Positions 1-5,611 of a stretch of DNA of 8,759 nt are shown piece after piece (position 1 is the stretch's first letter; every line of letters begins with the position of its first letter). The stretch is taken from NCBI GenBank assembly GCA_038239195.1, contig JBBSEZ010000415.1, positions 1-8,759 on the forward strand, written 5' to 3'. Below the pieces are notes generated by a model. The model saw only the letters and a program-made list of their open reading frames with translations, searched no databases and was not told the origin of the DNA. Both the position numbers and the translations under genes were made by a program. The DNA comes from JBBSEZ01 sp038239195 (GTDB lineage Bacteria > Planctomycetota > Planctomycetia > Gemmatales > Gemmataceae).

Positions 1-3
1 CCC

Positions 4-40
4 GAGCCGTCCGGACGGCTCAGGAGAGCCGTCCTACCAG
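4..40. repeat. Perfect palindrome plus repeated arm downstream of the methyltransferase
   Basis: Bases 4-21 read GAGCCGTCCGGACGGCTC, a perfect 18-bp palindrome with no loop. The arm GAGCCGTCC occurs again at 26-34 and runs into TAC at 35-37. On the minus strand this begins GTAGGACGGCTC, so a transcript leaving the methyltransferase gene (stop at 83-85) meets GTAG followed by a GC-rich hairpin about 45 bases past its stop codon. It could end transcription, although no T-run follows. It resembles the element at 4081-4100, which reads GTAGGACAGGCT on the same strand. I infer a dispersed REP-like intergenic repeat; only a genome-wide count would prove this. Confidence 0.6.
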
Positions 41-82
41 CATGCCTTCTCCTGCCGCTCGCCTTGCCGTCGTGCGCCTTTC

Positions 83-1216
83 TCACGTCAAGTCGAACCG
101 CAACAGCCGGCACGGGATCTTTCCGTTGTACAGCGGCACGTGTTCGGCGGGCACCAGCCCGATGGCGTCGGCGAGGCGCGGGTTGCCCGAGAACACCCAC
201 GCCGTCCAGCCCCGGCAGCGCTGCGAGAAGACCTCTCCCATAAGTCGGTAGAGCCCAAACAGGTCCTTCTCCTCGCCGATCCGCTCCCCGTAGGGCGGAT
301 TGCACAGGACGATGCCCGGAGGCCCGTCCGGCGGTCGGAAGTCGCGCAGGTCGCGCTTGTCGAAGCGCAGCAGATGGCCGATGCCGGCCGCGCGGGCGTT
401 GTCGATCGAGAACGACACCGCGTCGCCGCGCACGTCGGAGCCGAGAACGGGGACCGGCAACGTCTTGAGGATGGCCCGTCGCGCCTCGTCGCGCAGCTCC
501 GTCCACAGTCCGACGTCGTAGTCCATCCAGCCCATGAAGCCGAAGCGGCGCCGGGTCAGCCCGGGAGGGCGGCGCAGCGCCAGCCAGGCCGCCTCGATGG
601 GGAGCGTGCCCGAGCCACACAGGGGATCGGCAAAGGGCCTTTCTCCGTGCCAGCCGGTGCGCAGCACCAGGGCCGCCCCCAGGGCCTCGTTGAGGGGCGC
701 CCGGGTGAGGATCGGCCGATAGCCGCGCTTGTGCAGCGACTCGCCGGAGCTTTCGAGGCTGAGCACCGCGTGGTTGCGATGCACGTGCAGGTTGAGGCCG
801 ACCATCGGCTCTTCGACGTCCACGCTGGGCCGCCGGCCGAGGCGATCGACGAACTGATCGCAGATGGCGTCCTTGACGCGCAGGGCGGCGTACTTGGAGT
901 GCGTGATGTTCGAGTCGCGCACGTTGCAATCGACGGCGAGGGTGTGCTCCGGCGTCATGTAGCGCGACCAGTCCAGGCCGCGCACCACTTCATACAGTTC
1001 ATCGGGGGACGATACGCCCGTTTCGAGGATGGGTCGCAGCACGCGGATGGCGGTGCGCAGCCAGAGGTTGGCCTTGTAGAGCAGGGCGAGGTCGCCGGCG
1101 AACGCCACGCCGCCGCGCCCCGGCGCCACGTCGGCGGCCCCGAGGGCGCGCAGTTCGTCGGCGAGCATCGGCTCGATGCCCCGGCCGCAGGTGGCAAAGT
1201 AACGCTCCAGGTTCAC
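83..1216 (-). CDS. THUMP-domain class I SAM-dependent RNA methyltransferase (RlmL/YpsC type)
   Basis: Predicted N2-guanine methyltransferase of 23S rRNA in the cytoplasm, 377 residues. The N-terminal half (about 1-160) is a ferredoxin-like plus THUMP RNA-binding region that starts with the family-typical YFATCGRGIEPMLADEL and contains RDSNITHSKYA at 100-110. The C-terminal half is a Rossmann methyltransferase: DPLCGSG at 197-203 is the SAM-binding motif I, GSDVRGDA at 259-266 the acidic-loop region, and NPPYGER at 306-312 the catalytic motif IV of N2-guanine enzymes. E. coli RlmL (m2G2445) carries a second RlmK methyltransferase domain; this protein ends after the first, like Bacillus YpsC. 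The frame is open to 1300, but I chose the GTG at 1216 because homology begins there and GAGAGG lies 5 bases upstream. The rRNA target is inferred from the family. Confidence 0.93.
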   Translation of the reverse strand: MNLERYFATCGRGIEPMLADELRALGAADVAPGRGGVAFAGDLALLYKANLWLRTAIRVLRPILETGVSSPDELYEVVRGLDWSRYMTPEHTLAVDCNVRDSNITHSKYAALRVKDAICDQFVDRLGRRPSVDVEEPMVGLNLHVHRNHAVLSLESSGESLHKRGYRPILTRAPLNEALGAALVLRTGWHGERPFADPLCGSGTLPIEAAWLALRRPPGLTRRRFGFMGWMDYDVGLWTELRDEARRAILKTLPVPVLGSDVRGDAVSFSIDNARAAGIGHLLRFDKRDLRDFRPPDGPPGIVLCNPPYGERIGEEKDLFGLYRLMGEVFSQRCRGWTAWVFSGNPRLADAIGLVPAEHVPLYNGKIPCRLLRFDLT

Positions 1217-1326
1217 CGATCCCTCTCTGTTGACTTCGGCCCCCAATCTGGCACAGTGAGGGGGCCTTCTGGTCATTGTAGAAGTTGCCGGCCACGGCAA
1301 GCGCCCGAGCCCCCCGCGAGGTCATC
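1217..1326. promoter_or_regulatory. Shared upstream region of the divergent methyltransferase and esterase genes
   Basis: These 110 bases separate two divergent starts, so both genes' promoters should lie here unless the esterase is expressed from within its neighbour. On the minus strand, TACAAT (plus-strand ATTGTA, 1275-1280) matches the bacterial -10 consensus at five of six positions. TTGCCG further upstream is a poor -35 with only a 14-base spacer. On the plus strand TTGACT (1230-1235) fits a -35, but no convincing -10 lies 16-18 bases beyond it. No operator-like palindrome is evident. Ribosome-binding sequences flank both ends: GAGAGG (1222-1227, minus) and GAGGT (1318-1322, plus). Confidence 0.35.
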
Positions 1327-2232
1327 ATGGTCAAGCTCCTTCTCCCCCTTGCCCTTCTCCCCCTGGCCGGCCTGGCGAGCCCCGAGGCGCCGGTCACCGT
1401 GAAGATTGAAAAAGACGTCGTTTATGGCAAATCGGGCGGGGTGGACCTGATGCTCGACGTGGCCCGGCCGATCAAGGGGAAGGGGCCCTTCCCGGCCGTG
1501 GTGTGCCTCCACGGCGGCGGCTGGCAGCTCGGGCACCGGGCAGGCCATCACGGCACGATGCGCATGCTGGCCCGCAACGGGTACGTGGCCGTCTCGGTCG
1601 GCTATCGCCTCGCCCCGAAACATCGCTGGCCGGCCCAGATCGAGGACGCCAAGTGCGCCGTGCGCTACCTGCGCGCGAGGGCCAAGGAGCTCGACGTCGA
1701 TCCCACCCGGATCGGCGCCCTCGGCGACTCGGCCGGCGGCCACCTCGCCCTGCTGCTGGGGCTGATGGACGGCAAGGACGGAATGGAGGGCACGGGCGGG
1801 CACGCCAAGCAGTCGAGCAAGGTGCAGGCGGTCGTGAACTACTACGGGCCGACCGACCTGCGCACCTGGGCCCCCACGGCGCTGGGCGACGTGATGCTGC
1901 GCGGCGCGACCAAGGGGAAGAAGGACGGCAACGGCCTGCTCGAGGACCTCGTCGGCACGTCGGACCGTAAGGCGGCGGTGATGAAACGGCTTTCGCCGAT
2001 CGCCTACGTCGATGGCAAGGACGCGCCGGTGCTGACGTTCCAGGGGACCGAAGACCCGCTGGTCCCGTTGAGCCAGGCCGAGGCGCTGCACGCGGCGCTG
2101 CGCAAGGTCAAGGTGCCGGAGAAACTGGAAGTGTTGAAGGGCAAAGGCCACGGCTGGGGCGGCAAGGACAAGGAGCGGACCGACCGGCTGGCGGTGCAGT
2201 GGTTCGACAAGCACCTCAAGGGGAAGAGTTGA
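1327..2232 (+). CDS. Secreted alpha/beta hydrolase, BD-FAE/carboxylesterase-like
   Basis: Predicted serine esterase of 301 residues acting outside the cytoplasm, probably on acyl or feruloyl esters; the substrate is not readable from sequence. The first 17 residues (MVKLLLPLALLPLAGLA) form a signal peptide, likely cut before SPEAP. HGGGW at 62-66 gives the oxyanion hole, GDSAGGH at 133-139 the nucleophile elbow (Ser135), and Asp243 (TEDPLVP) and His275 (GKGHGWGG) complete a full catalytic triad. The YYGPTDL stretch at 172-178 is typical of planctomycete members of this family. I chose the ATG at 1327, not an in-frame ATG at 1285, because it opens directly on the signal peptide and has GAGGT 4 bases upstream. 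It lies 97 bp before the next plus-strand gene and may be co-transcribed with it. Family assignment is firm; physiological role is unknown. Confidence 0.92.
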   Translation: MVKLLLPLALLPLAGLASPEAPVTVKIEKDVVYGKSGGVDLMLDVARPIKGKGPFPAVVCLHGGGWQLGHRAGHHGTMRMLARNGYVAVSVGYRLAPKHRWPAQIEDAKCAVRYLRARAKELDVDPTRIGALGDSAGGHLALLLGLMDGKDGMEGTGGHAKQSSKVQAVVNYYGPTDLRTWAPTALGDVMLRGATKGKKDGNGLLEDLVGTSDRKAAVMKRLSPIAYVDGKDAPVLTFQGTEDPLVPLSQAEALHAALRKVKVPEKLEVLKGKGHGWGGKDKERTDRLAVQWFDKHLKGKS

Positions 2233-2329
2233 CGGAGCCAAGTCGCCGCCGTTGCCCATACAATCACTGCGAACCGGGGCCGGTCAGGGGCTGGTCCCTC
2301 TGCGGTCCCTCCCAACCCGAGGCGATTCC
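2233..2329 (+). promoter_or_regulatory. Gap between esterase and lysine-rich exported protein, with possible -10 box
   Basis: TACAAT at 2259-2264 is a near-consensus -10 element, but the only good -35 match (TTGACG, 2229-2234, overlapping the esterase stop) is 24 bases upstream, too far for a normal sigma-70 promoter. ACCGGGGCCGGT at 2274-2285 can form a small stem-loop. GAGG at 2319-2322 is the ribosome-binding site of the next gene, 7 bases before its ATG. The following gene may have its own weak promoter or may be read through from the esterase; the sequence does not decide this. Confidence 0.25.
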
Positions 2330-3193
2330 ATGCGTGTCTTCGCGAGTGTCGTTGGCGCCCTGATGGTCCTGGCCGGCAGCGCCCCGGCCGAGAGCTACAC
2401 CATCAAGATCAAGGAACACCCCAGTCTCGGGGAGACCATCTCCGTCCACGACGTCGAGAAGACCACCACCCGCTTGAAGATGAAAAAGGGCGGCAAGGTC
2501 GTCAACGACGAGACGACCGCCGAAACCAAGGAGGAGGCCTACACCGCGACGGCGACCGGGCGCGAGAAAGGGGCGAAGCGCCCGTCCGCCTACAAGCGGA
2601 CTTATACCAAGGCGCAGGTGACCAAGGGCGGCAAGACGGAGGTGGCCTCCTACCAGGGGCGCACGGTCCTCTTCAATAAGCGCGGAGGCAAGTACGAAGT
2701 GACCGTCGAAGGAGCGCCGGCCCTCGCGGGGAAGGACCTCAAGGCGCTCATCAAGGACGCCAATTCGAGCAAGGACGACGACGACGTCTCGGTGCTGCTG
2801 CCGACCAAGGCGGTCGAGGTGGGGGACACCTGGACGATCGGAGGCAAAGCGGTCGCCAAGTTGGGGATCGACCAGCTCAACGCCGACAAGACCAAAGGAC
2901 AGGGAAAGTTGCTCAAGGCCTACCGCAAGGACGGCAAACAATTCGGCGTCCTCGAGTTCCGCGTGCGCCTCATCATGAAAGACCAGAAGGGCACACAGTG
3001 GGCCCCCGGAGAGCTCACGCTCACTATCGACACGCCGATCGACGGCTCCTCTCAGGTCGGCACGATGCGCATGGCGATGAAAATGGCCGCCAAGGCGGAG
3101 CTCGAGAGGGACGGAGAAAAACAGGCGTTCGAGATGATCATCGACGGAACGGCCATCCACGGGGTTCGCCCGGTCGTCCGGCCAAAGAAGTGA
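2330..3193 (+). CDS. Exported lysine-rich protein of unknown function
   Basis: I do not recognise a named family for this 287-residue protein. Residues 1-20 (MRVFASVVGALMVLAGSAPA) are a clear signal peptide with an APA cleavage site, so the mature protein should be periplasmic or surface-located; there is no lipobox cysteine and no later membrane segment. The mature part alternates charged and small residues in a pattern suggesting beta strands. It contains LLPTKAVEVGDTW at 156-168; a 'P.k.V.vGDtW' motif recurs in exported planctomycete hypotheticals, some placed in DUF6263-like families, but I cannot confirm membership. Lysine makes up 36 of 287 residues, high for such GC-rich DNA. The ATG at 2330 was chosen over an upstream one at 2252 because it opens on the signal peptide and follows GAGG by 7 bases. 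The stop lies 19 bases before a strong hairpin. Confidence 0.82.
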   Translation: MRVFASVVGALMVLAGSAPAESYTIKIKEHPSLGETISVHDVEKTTTRLKMKKGGKVVNDETTAETKEEAYTATATGREKGAKRPSAYKRTYTKAQVTKGGKTEVASYQGRTVLFNKRGGKYEVTVEGAPALAGKDLKALIKDANSSKDDDDVSVLLPTKAVEVGDTWTIGGKAVAKLGIDQLNADKTKGQGKLLKAYRKDGKQFGVLEFRVRLIMKDQKGTQWAPGELTLTIDTPIDGSSQVGTMRMAMKMAAKAELERDGEKQAFEMIIDGTAIHGVRPVVRPKK

Positions 3194-3212
3194 CGCGCTG
3201 GCCTTCCTCCTG

Positions 3213-3236
3213 GCGGCGGGCGCATCTGCCCGCCGC
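3213..3236. terminator. Bidirectional GC hairpin between convergent genes
   Basis: GCGGCGGGC (3213-3221) and GCCCGCCGC (3228-3236) form a perfect 9-bp stem with the 6-base loop GCATCT. It lies between the stop of the plus-strand exported protein (3191-3193) and the stop of the minus-strand nucleotidyltransferase. The last base of the stem is also the third base of that minus-strand TAG (3236-3238). The stem is symmetric and could end transcription from both sides; neither side has a T-run, so it is not a canonical intrinsic terminator. Read on the minus strand the element starts GTAG, as do the elements at 4081-4100 and 4-40. Confidence 0.6.
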
Positions 3237-3967
3237 TACGAGAAGACCGGCGGCTGCGCATGCACGAGTTGGTTGGCCGTCGCCAGCGACTCGAGCGTGC
3301 CGGCGTCGGTCCAGTAGCCGTGCAGTCGGCGATGGCTGAGGCGGCCCTTTTCGAGGTAGTAGCGGTTGACGTCGGTGATCTCCAGTTCGCCGCGCGCGCT
3401 CGGCTTGAGCGTCTTGATGACGGAGAAGACGTCGGGCGGGTAGAGGTAGACCCCGGCCACGGCGAAATCGCTCCTGGGCTTCTTCGGCTTCTCCTCGATG
3501 CCGGCGATCTCGTCGCCGCGCACCTCCGCGACGCCGTAGCGCTCCGGGTCGGCCACCTGCTTGAGCATGATCCAGGCGTGGTCCGGCTTGCGCTCGGCGG
3601 CGGCGACCAGGTCTTTGAGCGGGTCGAGGAAAATGTTGTCGCCGAGGATCACCAGCGAGCGGGCATCGTGGCAGTAGAGCTCGGCCAGGCCCAGCGCCTG
3701 CGCGATGCCGCCAGCCTCGTCCTGCACGCGATAGGTGAGGTTGCAGCCGTGCTCGCGGCCCGACCCGAGCAACTCGACGAAGTCGCCCATGTGCTCGGTG
3801 CCCGAGACGAGAAGGACGTCGCGGACGCCGGCCCCCGCCAGTTTCTTGAGCGGGTGGTAGACCATCGGATAGGGGCCGACGGGCAGCAGGTGCTTGTTCG
3901 TCACCTTCGTTAGCTCGCCCAACCGCGTGCCCTTGCCCCCCGCCAGTATGACGCCTCGCAGTGGCAT
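3236..3967 (-). CDS. Short-form sugar-1-phosphate nucleotidyltransferase (SpsI/RmlA-like)
   Basis: Predicted cytoplasmic enzyme joining a sugar 1-phosphate (by family, glucose-1-phosphate) to dTTP or another NTP, giving an activated sugar for surface polysaccharide. The 243-residue protein is one nucleotidyltransferase domain: GGKGTRL (10-16) binds the nucleotide phosphates, KHLLPVGPYPM (25-35) is the conserved second block, GDN (109-111) carries metal-binding Asp110, EKP lies at 159-161, GELEITDVN at 193-201, and WTDAGT (219-224) carries a second conserved Asp221. E. coli RmlA is about 290 residues; this lacks its C-terminal extension but matches the length of Bacillus SpsI, so I do not consider it truncated. 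The ATG at 3967 has AAGGAG 8 bases upstream. No other dTDP-rhamnose gene is present, so the final sugar is unknown. Substrate and nucleotide specificity are inferred. Confidence 0.9.
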   Translation of the reverse strand: MPLRGVILAGGKGTRLGELTKVTNKHLLPVGPYPMVYHPLKKLAGAGVRDVLLVSGTEHMGDFVELLGSGREHGCNLTYRVQDEAGGIAQALGLAELYCHDARSLVILGDNIFLDPLKDLVAAAERKPDHAWIMLKQVADPERYGVAEVRGDEIAGIEEKPKKPRSDFAVAGVYLYPPDVFSVIKTLKPSARGELEITDVNRYYLEKGRLSHRRLHGYWTDAGTLESLATANQLVHAQPPVFS

Positions 3968-3993
3968 GCTCTGCTCTCCTTGCTTTGCTCGTC

Positions 3994-4015
3994 GGGACAA
4001 GCGCCTCCGCTTGTC
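3994..4015. repeat. Inverted repeat in the leader of the nucleotidyltransferase gene
   Basis: GACAAGCG (3996-4003), loop CCTC, and CGCTTGTC (4008-4015) form a perfect 8-bp stem with a 4-base loop. It sits 28 bases upstream of the nucleotidyltransferase start, in the probable 5' leader. Its flanking GGGACAAGCG (3994-4003) recurs inverted as CGCTTGTCCC at 4062-4071 in the same gap. It could be a leader hairpin, a terminator for the gene upstream, or a dispersed palindromic repeat; I favour the last because of the second copy. Confidence 0.55.
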
Positions 4016-4052
4016 TTCGTCTGGGAATAAACTTCACGCCAGGGGAAGGCTC

Positions 4053-4071
4053 GACAAGGGACGCTTGTCCC
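4053..4071. repeat. Second copy of the GGGACAAGCG element, imperfect hairpin
   Basis: GACAAG (4053-4058), loop GGACG, and CTTGTC (4064-4069) form a 6-bp stem. On the minus strand the core reads GGGACAAGCG, the same 10-mer found on the plus strand at 3994-4003. The stretch between the two copies includes the only AT-rich patch of the gap, GAATAAAC at 4025-4032. On the minus strand this patch gives GTTTATTC, a weak -10 candidate for the nucleotidyltransferase gene. Confidence 0.5.
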
Positions 4072-4080
4072 CACGATCTC

Positions 4081-4100
4081 GGCAGGTAAGCCTGTCCTAC
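4081..4100. repeat. Palindromic element that includes the DUF1501 stop codon
   Basis: GGCAGG (4081-4086), loop TAAG, and CCTGTC (4091-4096) pair as a 6-bp stem with one G-U pair. The minus strand reads GTAGGACAGGCTTACCTGCC, and the TAG within it (4097-4099) is the stop codon of the DUF1501 gene. The beginning GTAGGACAGGCT closely matches GTAGGACGGCT on the minus strand at 27-37. It may end transcription of the PSD1-DUF1501 unit; no T-run follows. Confidence 0.5.
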
Positions 4101-5560
4101 GCCAGCACCTCCCGGATGACGTGCCCGTGGACGTCGGTCAAGCGCCGGTCGGCCCCGTTGTGCCGGAACGTCAACTTTTCGTGGTCGATGCCCAGCAGGT
4201 GCAGCACCGTCGCGTGCAGGTCGTAGGAGTACGTCGGCCGGACAGCCCGCCACGACCACTCGTCGCTCTCGCCGTAGGCCGTCCCACCCTTCACGCCCGC
4301 CCCCGCCAGCCAGCCGACGAACGTCCCGCCGTTGTGGTCGCGCCCCAGCGACCCCTGGCTGAACGGGTGCCGGCCGAACTCCGTGGACCAGATCACCAGC
4401 GTATCGTCCAGGAGGCCGCGCGCCTTCAGGTCGGCCAGCAGCCCGGCGATCGGTTTGTCCACCGTCGAGGCGATGCTGGGGAGCTCGCGGATAATGCTGG
4501 TATGGTTGTCCCAGTTGTTGCTCGGCCCGCCCGCCCCACTCCACACCTGCACGAAGCGCACCCCGCGCTCCAGCAGCCGCCTCCCGGTGAGGCAACTCCT
4601 CGCGAACGGTTCCGTCGCGCGGTCGCCGATGCCGTAGAGGTTTTGCGTCGCCTTCGTCTCCTTCGACAGGTCGAGCGCCTCCGGCGCGCTCACCTGCATC
4701 CGGGCGGCCAGTTCGTAGGAGTCGATGCGAGCCTCCAGGCGCGTGTCCCCGGGGTGCCGGGCGGCGTGGTCGCGGTTCATCTCGCGCAACAACTCCAGGC
4801 CATCGGCCTCGCCGCGCGGAGTGATGAAGCGGGCCGATTTCGGAGGAAACAGAGCGGCGATGGGCGTGGGGTCGTTGGCCTTGATGACGGTGCCCTGGTT
4901 TGTCACGGGGAGGAACCCGGCCGAGAAGTTGCCGAGGTTATTGTAGGGCAGGCCGCGCGCGTCGGGCAGGACGACGAACGTGGGCAGGTTGTCCTTGAGC
5001 CGGCCCAGGCCGTACGACAGCCAGGCGCCCAGGCAGGGGAAGCCCGGCAAGACGAAGCCGGTGTTCATCATGTAGCTGGCGGGCCCGTGAACGTTGGTCT
5101 TCGACGCCATCGACATCAGGAAGGCGAGGTCATCGACGTGCTTCGCCACGTGCGGGAAGGCGCTGCTGACCCACCGGCCACACTTGCCGTGCTGCTTGAA
5201 CGGCAGCGGGCACTTCATCACCATGCCAGGCGCCGACGTGACCGCCTCGACGCGGGCCCCGCCGCCGGGGTCGAACTTGCGGCCGTGGTACTTGACGAGC
5301 TGCGGCTTGAAGTCGAACGTGTCCATCTGGCTGGCGCCGCCGTTCATGAAAAGTTGAATGACGCGTTTCGCCTTCGCCCGATGGTGCAGCCCGCCGTTGA
5401 GGTCGAGGCGCGGCGGGGCGGCGGCGCCCTGGAGCAGCTCGCTCTCGCCGAGGAGCTGGGCGAGGGCGATGCCGCCGAGGCCGCCGCCGAGGTGCCAGAG
5501 GAGGTCGCGGCGGGAGAGATGAGACTGCTCGGACCGCGGAGAGTTATCGCGACTCGACAT
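4097..5560 (-). CDS. Tat-exported DUF1501 family protein
   Basis: Exported protein of 487 residues of the DUF1501 family, which is related to the alkaline phosphatase/sulfatase superfamily; no enzymatic activity is established for it as far as I know. Residues 16-22 (SRRDLLW) plus the glycine-rich hydrophobic stretch to about 36 form a twin-arginine signal, so export should occur folded. LFMNGGASQMDTFD at 70-83 is the hallmark N-terminal block. WDNH at 350-353, STEFGR at 392-397 and GRDHN at 406-410 are the conserved C-terminal blocks whose Asp and His residues resemble metal ligands of the superfamily. An in-frame GTG at 5611 directly follows the upstream stop, but I chose the ATG at 5560 because GGAG lies 9 bases upstream and the Tat signal then starts normally. 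It is 51 bp downstream of the PSD1 gene, the usual planctomycete order, suggesting co-transcription and joint function. Confidence 0.94.
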   Translation of the reverse strand: MSSRDNSPRSEQSHLSRRDLLWHLGGGLGGIALAQLLGESELLQGAAAPPRLDLNGGLHHRAKAKRVIQLFMNGGASQMDTFDFKPQLVKYHGRKFDPGGGARVEAVTSAPGMVMKCPLPFKQHGKCGRWVSSAFPHVAKHVDDLAFLMSMASKTNVHGPASYMMNTGFVLPGFPCLGAWLSYGLGRLKDNLPTFVVLPDARGLPYNNLGNFSAGFLPVTNQGTVIKANDPTPIAALFPPKSARFITPRGEADGLELLREMNRDHAARHPGDTRLEARIDSYELAARMQVSAPEALDLSKETKATQNLYGIGDRATEPFARSCLTGRRLLERGVRFVQVWSGAGGPSNNWDNHTSIIRELPSIASTVDKPIAGLLADLKARGLLDDTLVIWSTEFGRHPFSQGSLGRDHNGGTFVGWLAGAGVKGGTAYGESDEWSWRAVRPTYSYDLHATVLHLLGIDHEKLTFRHNGADRRLTDVHGHVIREVLA

Positions 5561-5611
5561 GACCTGCTTCTCCCTTGAGGCGTGGCCTTCTTGCGCCCGT
5601 TCGCCCTTCAC

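Noticed and set aside
140..1402. 420-residue plus-strand open frame opposite the methyltransferase
   Set aside because: It runs antisense to a gene with full family motifs, is Arg/Ala/Gly-rich in the way GC-rich shadow frames are, and shows no domain.
1273..2259. 328-residue minus-strand open frame opposite the esterase
   Set aside because: Antisense to the catalytic-triad esterase; low-complexity composition and no recognisable motif.
2264..3160. 298-residue minus-strand open frame opposite the lysine-rich protein
   Set aside because: Composition is that of a complement frame; the plus-strand frame has a signal peptide and ribosome-binding site.
3236..3967. Nucleotidyltransferase considered as C-terminally truncated by the repeat at its stop
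   Set aside because: 243 residues is the normal size of the short SpsI-like class, and all catalytic blocks including WTDAGT are present; at most the last few residues are affected.
3138..4595. 485-residue minus-strand frame spanning the nucleotidyltransferase, the gap and part of DUF1501
   Set aside because: It crosses two real genes in another frame and is Arg/Gly/Pro-rich with no domain; not a fusion or frameshift product.
4121..5578. 485-residue plus-strand frame opposite DUF1501
   Set aside because: Antisense shadow; the minus strand carries all DUF1501 blocks and a Tat signal.
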